From contig RGYL01000059.1 of assembly GCA_010032085.1 (NCBI GenBank), forward strand, positions 1-5,280: a stretch of 5,280 nucleotides of DNA. The letters are read 5' to 3'. The translations under genes were made by a program, and so were the position numbers. Shown here piece after piece: positions 1 to 5,280 of this stretch. This stretch comes from Actinomycetota bacterium. Its GTDB lineage: Bacteria; Actinomycetota; Actinomycetes; Nanopelagicales; Nanopelagicaceae. The notes beneath the pieces are model-generated. The model saw only the letters and a program-made list of their open reading frames with translations. It was not told where the DNA came from and ran no database searches. How positions within the stretch are numbered: the stretch's first letter is position 1; the number at the start of each line of letters is the position of its first letter.

Positions 1-161
1 GTCAGTCTTCCCGTCTTCCTGACCAAACAAGCACAAGCAAGCGGTTTTCGAAAAGCGTTGGACTAGGGATGAGCCTACCTTGATATTTGAGTGCTCAATA
101 ATGCACTAGACAAAAATGCGAACTTAGGGTGAGGATTGCCCTCTGCGGGTGGGCTGGGGAA
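1..161. other. Leader region with no secure gene
   Basis: No gene can be supported here. One forward frame stays open from the window edge to a TAG at 64-66 (21 codons, ending ...SGFRKALD) and could be the 3' end of an upstream gene. A second forward frame is also open until about base 86, so an open frame this short is weak evidence. The stretch also holds a perfect 10-base palindrome, TTTTCGAAAA, at 45-54 and a 5-bp inverted repeat AGTGC/GCACT at 90-94 and 103-107. A promoter for the rightward genes should lie here. The best match I can see is TTGGAC (58-63) with GATATT (82-87), spacer 18, which is poor. No tRNA cloverleaf or known riboswitch was recognised. Confidence 0.4.
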
Positions 162-192
162 GGTCGCATCTGCAAGTAGATGCGGCTCGACC
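162..192 (+). promoter_or_regulatory. 5' leader hairpin next to the ribosome binding site
   Basis: CGCATCT (165-171) and AGATGCG (178-184) form a perfect 7-bp stem around a 6-base loop. A longer alternative pairs GGTCG (162-166) with CGACC (188-192) outside a CATCT/AGATG inner stem, leaving a 5-base bulge at 183-187. The structure ends immediately before the AAGGAG at 193-198, so in mRNA it would sit against the ribosome binding site of the DUF3145 gene. The pairing is seen directly. A role in translation control, or merely in keeping the site exposed, is inference. No known riboswitch or leader family was recognised. Confidence 0.4.
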
Positions 193-198
193 AAGGAG
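193..198 (+). promoter_or_regulatory. Shine-Dalgarno site deciding the DUF3145 start
   Basis: AAGGAG lies 5 bases before the ATG at 204. It falls inside the reading frame if translation began at the upstream in-frame ATG at 180, so it argues that 204 is the real start. The ATG at 180 has no comparable site at the right distance and lies in the 3' arm of the leader hairpin. Confidence 0.75.
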
Positions 199-203
199 CT
201 GCC

Positions 204-722
204 ATGAAGTCTTTACCGAGCGTTGGATTCGGACCCACACACGGATACCTATATATACACGCCGCACCCCGAGTCGTGCTCAAGAACATCGAATGGGGCC
301 TGGCTGAAATTCTGAAAACTCCGCTATCTATTAAATGGGATCCGCAACCGCTCGCAAGTGGTTCATTTCGGAGTGAACTATCTTGGAGTGGAGTTCAGGG
401 ATGCGCCTCAAATTTAGTGAGCAATTTGAAGGGGTGGCATTACTTAACCTTTGAATTATTTGAGTCACCAAATAGTGGCAGCGATGGTTCGCTTTACATG
501 TTCACCCCAGAACTTGGACTATTTCGGGGGACAGTTGGTGCACACGGAGATTTAATGATTCACGAAAATCAGATTAAAAAAATATTAGATGAAAATCTTC
601 GAACCGTCACAGTGTTTGATGCTATTGAGAATTTATTGGGTAAGAGATGGGATGAAGCGCTAAATCCATTCCGACATGTTGCAATGGGACAAGAGGAGTA
701 CAGTGCTAGGCTCTCAGTATGA
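204..722 (+). CDS. DUF3145 family protein
   Basis: This encodes a 172-residue protein of the actinobacterial DUF3145 family, which usually has about 160-170 residues and no established biochemical function. Family hallmarks are visible along its length: G-YLYIHAAP followed by IEW (residues 14-31), W-PQP then FR-ELSW-G with a GW near residue 78 (45-84), TPELGLFRGTVG with a following GD (101-116), and LLGKRWDEALNPFRH (144-158). There is no signal peptide or membrane segment, so it is probably cytoplasmic. The start at 204 is chosen because AAGGAG stands 5 bases upstream; the ATG at 180 would add eight residues that lie ahead of the conserved core. The stop overlaps the start of the SIMPL gene by four bases, so the two are probably co-transcribed and translationally coupled. 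As I recall, relatives in other actinobacteria lie close to fatty-acid synthesis genes; too little upstream sequence is present to test that here. Confidence 0.88.
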   Translation: MKSLPSVGFGPTHGYLYIHAAPRVVLKNIEWGLAEILKTPLSIKWDPQPLASGSFRSELSWSGVQGCASNLVSNLKGWHYLTFELFESPNSGSDGSLYMFTPELGLFRGTVGAHGDLMIHENQIKKILDENLRTVTVFDAIENLLGKRWDEALNPFRHVAMGQEEYSARLSV

Positions 723-1462
723 GCAATGGTGAAACCCGCGAAAAATCAATAGTACTTGTTATTGCTGCTGCAATTGTTGCCCTTGCATTGGGCTTAGGAC
801 TTAATCAAGTTGGAAGTGGTTTTGCGGCGCGAACAAGTGAGGGGATTACTGTTACCGGCTCTGCCCGCGTTGAGGCTAAGGCGGATAAAGTTGTCTGGAA
901 TTTAAATGCCGAATTTGTCTCCCCGACCCAGAGCGTTGCTGTCACTCGAGTAACTTCATCAGTTGAGGAAATTGTTAAGTATTTAAATGAGGGCGGAATC
1001 TCAAGTGATGCGATTGAGTTTGGGTCGCTCTCGGCCTACGGACAAGAGGAGTGGGTCAACGGTGCGAGTACCGGAAGAATTTCCAGTTATCGGGCATCGC
1101 GAACCGTTACAGTAAGAACTGAAGATGTAGAGACGGTGAAGAAGTTAAGTACAAATCTTGGAACGCTTCTCGCTCAAGGTGTAAATGTTTCTAATTACGG
1201 TCCGCAATACTATGTTTCCCAACTAAGTGATCTTCGTCCGCAATTACTTGAACAGGCTGTAAAAGATGCCCAAGTGCGCGCCGAAGCAATTGTTGCGGCA
1301 ACCGGAGGCTCCGTTGGAAATGTCATGAGCGTACGTTCCGGGCCCTTCCAGGTCACATCACCTGATTCGGTAGATACCTCGGCCGGGGGCTTCTATGACA
1401 CTTCGACGATTGATAAGACAATTACTTCTACCGTAACGGTTGTATTTAAAGTTAACTCTTAA
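719..1462 (+). CDS. Membrane-anchored SIMPL-domain (DUF541) protein
   Basis: This 247-residue protein belongs to the SIMPL/DUF541 family (COG2859, YggE-like; E. coli YggE has a very similar length). Residues 1-9 are charged and probably cytoplasmic. Residues 10-29 form one hydrophobic segment (IVLVIAAAIVALALGLGL), so the rest is likely exported and tethered. The SIMPL core runs from about 42 to 245: it opens with EGITVTGSARVEAKADKVVW, has a central SYRASRTVTV strand (123-132) and a long helix with AVKDAQVRAEAIVAATGG (180-197), and closes with a TSTVTVVFKV strand (236-245). YggE has been linked to lower oxidative stress, but the molecular role of the family is not settled. There is no strong ribosome binding site close to the ATG: AGGAG at 694-698 is 20 bases away and a weak TAGG stands at 707-710. 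Translation therefore probably depends on coupling through the ATGA overlap with DUF3145. The stop codon is shared with the converging glgX stop. Confidence 0.88.
   Translation: MSNGETREKSIVLVIAAAIVALALGLGLNQVGSGFAARTSEGITVTGSARVEAKADKVVWNLNAEFVSPTQSVAVTRVTSSVEEIVKYLNEGGISSDAIEFGSLSAYGQEEWVNGASTGRISSYRASRTVTVRTEDVETVKKLSTNLGTLLAQGVNVSNYGPQYYVSQLSDLRPQLLEQAVKDAQVRAEAIVAATGGSVGNVMSVRSGPFQVTSPDSVDTSAGGFYDTSTIDKTITSTVTVVFKVNS
1459..1462. other. Shared TTAA holding two converging stop codons
   Basis: The plus-strand SIMPL gene ends in TAA at 1460-1462 and the minus-strand glgX ends in TAA read from 1461 to 1459, so the two genes overlap by four bases tail to tail. No hairpin with a T-run is present on either side. 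Transcription from each direction must therefore run into the other gene or end by another means, such as Rho. Confidence 0.9.
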
Positions 1463-3576
1463 GCGCTTGGATTTGAGCGGTTTACCAACCAAATCTGAAC
1501 GCTAAAGGGCGCAACGGAAGTCTTGTCGCTGGGCTTTCTTAACAATGGTTCTAATGATTCGAGTTTGATCGCAGAATCAAAGACGGTTCGAAAACTATCT
1601 CCCCAATTCCCATTCGGCAGAGTGAACTCTTGAGAAATGTCTGCGCTATTAAGAATTACGTAAAGTCCTTGTTTATGAGAAGCATCAATGAGAAAAGCTA
1701 AGTGGCGAAGGGAGTTATCCTGCCAAGTATGAGAAGTCATCTCTAAACCATCTTGGTTAAACCAGGCCAAGTCTTTCCGCTTTGTCCCTCGATCTAAAGC
1801 GCCAGTGAAGAAGTCATCAATAACTTGAGACATGTACTTGGAGCGAATAGTCGATAGGGCTGCAATGGTTTCAATTAAGTCATCGCCGCGAAAAATCCTC
1901 TCCCAATCAAGTGCCCAACCGCCTGAGAAATTATCTTGCGCATTCCAACTTTGGTTTGGGTCTAATGAATATGCATTATTAGAGCCACTTTGGGTTCTTG
2001 AAACTTCATCGCCCATATTTATCATGGGAACTCCAGATGAAATCATCAAATTCGCCAGCAAGGACTTCTTGAGCGACTCTCTAATTTGATTTATTTTTTC
2101 ATCGGCGGTTACACCTTCAACTCCAACATTCCAAGAGCGATTTTGATTTGCACCATCATTATTTCCCTCTCGATTTGCTTCATTATGCTTCTCATTAAAT
2201 GAAGTTAAATCGTTTAAAGTGAAGCCATCATGAGAAGTTATGAAATTTATGGAACTTGTTGGTCCACGGTAGTAGAAGATGTCATTCGATCCGGCTATTC
2301 GGGAAGCGAGATCTGAAACGCCATTACTGTGGCCGCGAGCTGAATCGGCTAACCAGAACTGGCGGACCGCATCACGATAGGCGTCATTCCATTCGCGCCA
2401 AGGATGCGGAAAGTCGCCCAGAGCGTAGCCGGCGATATCCCAAGGCTCGGCTATCAGCTTTCGTTCCCGCAGGGTCGGATTGGCTGAAATTGCAGAAATT
2501 AGGGCGCCATATGTATTTATGGAAGCGCCACTTCGGGATATCGCAGAAGCAAGATCAAATCTAAAACCATCGACACCAATAACCTCACTCCACCACAGTA
2601 GAGAATCAATAATCATCCGAGAGACAAAAGGCCTACTTGCATCAATCGTATTGCCACAGCCGGTGACATCTTCATAGTGATCATCAATTAGCATTCGATA
2701 GAAAGTTTTGTTATCGATTCCCCTAAAGGAAAGCGTGGGGCCTGATTTTCCTTCTTCGGCAGTATGGTTATAAACAACATCAAGGATTACTTCAATACCA
2801 GCGCTGTGTAGCGCATCAACAGCGATTTGTAGCTCGCTTATCGGATTAGCTGTAGCGGCATAAGGAAGGTGCGGAGCAGAGAAGGCTATTGGGTTGTAGC
2901 CCCAATGGTTTACTCGACCTCTTGAACGAAGACTTGTTTCAGTCAAGAAGTGATGAATTGGCAATAACTCAAGAGACGTTACTCCTAATTTTTGTAAATG
3001 GGAGATAACTGTTGGATGGGCGAGGGCCTTATAAGTTCCCCGCTCACTTTCTGGGATATCTAGATTTCTAAAAGTGAGGCCGCGGACATGGGCTTCATAA
3101 ATCAAAGTCTCATTCCATGGAACTTTGGGACGGCTAATTGGTCGGATTGAATCTTCTGTAACTGTCGAGAGCGGAACAAAGGGCGCCGAGTCTCGAGTGT
3201 CTTGAATTTCTAGAAATCCATTTCCAAGTTCATCATTAGCTTTATGACCAAATATTTCGGCAGTTAATTCAAGGTCTCCGGAGAGCAAGTGGGTGTATGG
3301 ATCGATAAGAACTTTGTTGGGATTAAATCTCCATCCCTGTTCGGGTCGCCATGGTCCATAAACTCTGTAGCCGTAACGTTGACCAGCTCTTACTCCTGCC
3401 AAGTAACCGTGCCAGATCGGCCCATCGCGATGCGTTAGGGCAAAGCGAGTCTCGATGCGATCTCGGCCTTCAAATAAACAAACTTCCACAGCATCGGCGG
3501 CGGGCGCCCAGAGCGCGAAGTTGGTTCCCTCTTGGGTGACTTGAGCACCTAATTTATGGGGGTCGGCTGGCCTCAC
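1459..3576 (-). CDS. glgX: Glycogen debranching enzyme GlgX (GH13)
   Basis: This complete 705-residue GH13 isoamylase-type enzyme hydrolyses alpha-1,6 branches, chiefly the short stubs left on glycogen by phosphorylase. It is cytoplasmic, with no signal peptide. An N-terminal CBM48-like domain (about 6-100) includes GTNFALWAP and FNPNKVLIDPY. The catalytic barrel follows, with region I DVVYNH (266-271), region II GFRFDLA (337-343, nucleophile Asp341), region III AEPWD (376-380, acid/base Glu377) and region IV SHDGF (448-452, Asp450). GlgX/TreX-typical stretches include RGTYKALAHP, DVTGCGNT, FNEKHNEANREGNNDG and GDEVSRTQSGSNNAYS. The C-terminal beta domain is intact. The start is GTG: no ATG lies between it and the in-frame stop at 3619-3621, and the protein then begins just before the conserved N-terminal strand. 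The ribosome binding site is weak (AGGG, 12 bases away). The gene lies 25 bases behind the hydrolase gene, so it is probably the third gene of that operon. TreX-like activity cannot be excluded. Confidence 0.95.
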   Translation of the reverse strand: MRPADPHKLGAQVTQEGTNFALWAPAADAVEVCLFEGRDRIETRFALTHRDGPIWHGYLAGVRAGQRYGYRVYGPWRPEQGWRFNPNKVLIDPYTHLLSGDLELTAEIFGHKANDELGNGFLEIQDTRDSAPFVPLSTVTEDSIRPISRPKVPWNETLIYEAHVRGLTFRNLDIPESERGTYKALAHPTVISHLQKLGVTSLELLPIHHFLTETSLRSRGRVNHWGYNPIAFSAPHLPYAATANPISELQIAVDALHSAGIEVILDVVYNHTAEEGKSGPTLSFRGIDNKTFYRMLIDDHYEDVTGCGNTIDASRPFVSRMIIDSLLWWSEVIGVDGFRFDLASAISRSGASINTYGALISAISANPTLRERKLIAEPWDIAGYALGDFPHPWREWNDAYRDAVRQFWLADSARGHSNGVSDLASRIAGSNDIFYYRGPTSSINFITSHDGFTLNDLTSFNEKHNEANREGNNDGANQNRSWNVGVEGVTADEKINQIRESLKKSLLANLMISSGVPMINMGDEVSRTQSGSNNAYSLDPNQSWNAQDNFSGGWALDWERIFRGDDLIETIAALSTIRSKYMSQVIDDFFTGALDRGTKRKDLAWFNQDGLEMTSHTWQDNSLRHLAFLIDASHKQGLYVILNSADISQEFTLPNGNWGDSFRTVFDSAIKLESLEPLLRKPSDKTSVAPFSVQIWLVNRSNPSA

Positions 3577-3590
3577 CCGAGAATCTTGCC

Positions 3591-3606
3591 CTATATAAAG
3601 ATTATC
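3591..3606 (-). promoter_or_regulatory. Possible -10 elements before glgX
   Basis: Reading leftward, the gap between the hydrolase and glgX holds GATAAT (3606-3601, five of six matches to TATAAT, partly inside the hydrolase stop region) and TATATA (3597-3592). A clear -35 box is missing: TTGGGC at 3632-3627 would leave a 20-base spacer to GATAAT. A start from GATAAT would give a leader of roughly 18 bases or less. This could be an internal promoter for glgX, but AT-rich sequence at a gene junction is a sufficient alternative explanation. Confidence 0.2.
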
Positions 3607-4384
3607 TAGTCCCTTTTTTTAAAACAGCCCAAAAAATTAATCTAATGGCCTCGAAAATCATCAAGAGTAAAGCCGCAGGCAGTAAGTCGAAACTTCTCTT
3701 TATGAACCAAGGCGTTCCGTTTCGCAACATCCAAATCGTCCGCTCGCGACGAGATGTGTGGGCGATGTCGGGTACTTCGAGATCACCAAGGCCCCAACCG
3801 CGGGATGCCAAAAGATCACGGAAATTCTTCGCTAGAGTGAAATGTCCATGAGCACTTGGATGCATTCGATCATAGTGCCATAGATGCGATTGATAGATAT
3901 CTGGCAAGTTTCTAGTTCTCAAAAATACTAATCCATATTCATTAACCAACTTTTCGTAAACTTCATTGACTGCATTCACGCGACGCCGCAAGACCCGCGC
4001 AAGTAATCTTGGTAGCGGCACAATCTCTGTGGGGTCGTGAAGTTGGAGCATCAAGACTTCGGTGCCGTAGGATTTAAATTCCGTGATGGTGCTGCGAAGA
4101 TTTTCGTAGAGACGTTGTGGGTCAAATCCATTGCGTAGTAAGTCATTTCCACCTACAACTAAAGCAGCAATATCGGGGCGATGGGCAATAGCGCGGGGTA
4201 GTTGTATCTCTCTTACCTCACTGGATTGCGCTCCCGATCTAGCAACTTGGATTAGATTTACAGGTTGCGAGAACGCACTGGCTAAGTGATAGCACCATCC
4301 GCGGGGCCGCCCGAATTGATCGTAATCCCCGACTCCGGTCGCGGCTGAATCTCCCAAGATTGCAAAAGTGATCGGCCGAGTCAT
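3602..4384 (-). CDS. SGNH/GDSL hydrolase with hydrophobic C-terminal tail
   Basis: This 260-residue SGNH/GDSL-family esterase or lipase-like hydrolase has all four consensus blocks: block I AILGDSAATG (8-17, nucleophile Ser13), block II RSGAQSSEV with Gly51, block III GGND with Asn80, and block V DRMHP with Asp172 and His175. It has no signal peptide; the core starts at residue 5, so the catalytic part is probably cytoplasmic. After the core comes an extension of about 70 residues. Its last part, about 232-254 (FDLLPAALLLMIF then IRLIFWAVL), is strongly hydrophobic and flanked by Lys/Arg on both sides, which suggests membrane attachment. The ATG overlaps the glycosyltransferase stop by four bases and has a GGAG eight bases upstream. 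Coupling to that gene suggests removal of an acyl or acetyl group from a glycosylated lipid or polymer. The substrate cannot be read from the sequence. Confidence 0.9.
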   Translation of the reverse strand: MTRPITFAILGDSAATGVGDYDQFGRPRGWCYHLASAFSQPVNLIQVARSGAQSSEVREIQLPRAIAHRPDIAALVVGGNDLLRNGFDPQRLYENLRSTITEFKSYGTEVLMLQLHDPTEIVPLPRLLARVLRRRVNAVNEVYEKLVNEYGLVFLRTRNLPDIYQSHLWHYDRMHPSAHGHFTLAKNFRDLLASRGWGLGDLEVPDIAHTSRRERTIWMLRNGTPWFIKRSFDLLPAALLLMIFEAIRLIFWAVLKKGTR

Positions 4385-5280
4385 GCCGCATTCTCCATAT
4401 GTGCGGTGCTCAGTAATTCTTTAACAGTGGTATTCCAAGAGAAACGTTCAGCTTGCGAGCGGCAACGACTTCGTAACCCCTCTTGGTGGGCTAGCGCACT
4501 CACCGCATCTGCCCATTCGCTTATCTCATCTCCGCAAACCCTTCCGGTAGCAAGACCGGCATCGTTTGAGAGTAGTTCACCAACAGCACTTTTGGATGAG
4601 GCAATTACCGGAGTTCCACAAGCTAGCGCTTCTAAGGCAGCGAGACAGAAAGTTTCATGAGGTCCGGGCGCGATGACCACATCGGCAGAGGCGAGGATTG
4701 TAGCCACTTTCGTCGGTCCAACTATGTATCCGAGGAAACTGACCGGAAGTCCCGCTGCGCTCTTCTTTAACTTTTCAAATAACGGGCCCATTCCGATGTA
4801 AACGAGTCGCGCTTTGACCCCACGCTCTCGTAACTCTATTAATGTCTTTAGAGAAACTTCGGGATTCTTTTCAATTGAAAGTCTCCCACAGTGAACTATA
4901 AGCAACTCGTCTCCGGCTAATAATTCATCTCTTAATTTTTCGTCTCTACGCAACGGTTGGAAAGCTTCTAAATCCACCCCTAAAGGAATCTTGCGCAGAT
5001 TCGTAGTCTCGATTTTCTTGAACTCTTTTGCCGCATACTCTGTTGAAGTGATTACCCAATCGAAACTTTTCGCCAAACGTCGATTGTGCCAATCAACAAT
5101 TTTTTGGAGAAACGGAAATTTTAGAAAACGTTCGACCAATGCTGCGAGCGATTCGTGGCTAAAAACTACAGTTGAAATCTTTCGTCTGCTAGCCCAATTT
5201 CCAATCCCACGTAAAGTGAGTCGATCGGAAACTTCAATACGGTTAGGGCGTAAAGTCATAAGCAGTCGTTTAACAGAACG
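4381..5280 (-). CDS. GT4 family glycosyltransferase, 5' end outside window
   Basis: The frame is open through the right edge: seven further codons (RSVKRLL) precede the Met at 5259, so that Met is internal and the gene is partial. About 299 residues are visible; GT4 enzymes usually have 370-400, so roughly the first 80-100 are missing. Numbering from Met5259, the end of the N-terminal GT-B domain includes RIEVSDRLTLR and FSHESLAAL (8-41). The donor-binding domain holds GRLSIEKNPE with Arg126 and Lys131, LVYIGMGPL (152-160), and APGPHETFCLAALEALACGTPV, which contains the EX7E pair Glu202/Glu210 typical of retaining GT4 enzymes. There is no membrane segment in the visible part. The closest functional class I can suggest is the actinobacterial mannosyltransferases acting on glycolipids (PimB/MgtA-like), but donor and acceptor are not determined. 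The stop overlaps the hydrolase start (ATGA), marking one operon. Confidence 0.88.
   Translation of the reverse strand, partial: RSVKRLLMTLRPNRIEVSDRLTLRGIGNWASRRKISTVVFSHESLAALVERFLKFPFLQKIVDWHNRRLAKSFDWVITSTEYAAKEFKKIETTNLRKIPLGVDLEAFQPLRRDEKLRDELLAGDELLIVHCGRLSIEKNPEVSLKTLIELRERGVKARLVYIGMGPLFEKLKKSAAGLPVSFLGYIVGPTKVATILASADVVIAPGPHETFCLAALEALACGTPVIASSKSAVGELLSNDAGLATGRVCGDEISEWADAVSALAHQEGLRSRCRSQAERFSWNTTVKELLSTAHMENAA
4393..4396 (-). promoter_or_regulatory. Shine-Dalgarno site of the hydrolase gene
   Basis: GGAG on the minus strand lies inside the last codons of the glycosyltransferase gene, eight bases before the hydrolase ATG at 4384-4382. It fixes that start, which also falls just ahead of the conserved GDS block. 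The hydrolase can therefore be initiated both by coupling and by its own site. Confidence 0.65.

Overview
The window carries two converging gene blocks with almost no spare DNA. It suggests a compact, moderate-GC actinobacterium. The reasons are a DUF3145 protein (a family known essentially from Actinobacteria), an actinobacterial-style GT4 glycosyltransferase/GDSL hydrolase pair, short or overlapping gene junctions, and base composition well below that of Streptomyces or Mycobacterium. A streamlined freshwater lineage such as the acI/Nanopelagicales group fits, but that placement is inference.

Layout. Bases 1-203 are a leader with no secure gene; a hairpin at 162-192 abuts a Shine-Dalgarno sequence at 193-198. 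On the plus strand, 204-722 encodes a DUF3145 protein. Its stop overlaps the start of a membrane-anchored SIMPL-domain (DUF541) protein at 719-1462 (ATGA junction). On the minus strand, read from the right edge inward, are a GT4 glycosyltransferase cut off by the window edge (5280-4381), an SGNH/GDSL hydrolase with a hydrophobic C-terminal tail (4384-3602, again an ATGA junction), and, 25 bases further on, a complete glycogen debranching enzyme GlgX (3576-1459). The two blocks meet tail to tail, with both stop codons inside a shared TTAA at 1459-1462.

How the genes may work together. The glycosyltransferase and hydrolase are translationally coupled, so they plausibly act on the same glycoconjugate, for example a glycolipid or an acylated polysaccharide. 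GlgX trims alpha-1,6 branches from phosphorylase-limited glycogen; its place behind this pair may reflect carbohydrate metabolism in general or simple genome compaction. DUF3145 and SIMPL proteins have no settled function, but their coupling implies coordinated production. I found no mobile element, CRISPR array, tRNA, rRNA or clear intrinsic terminator. All the main genes belong to known families; the less ordinary points are the junctions, the 5' leader and the tail of the hydrolase.
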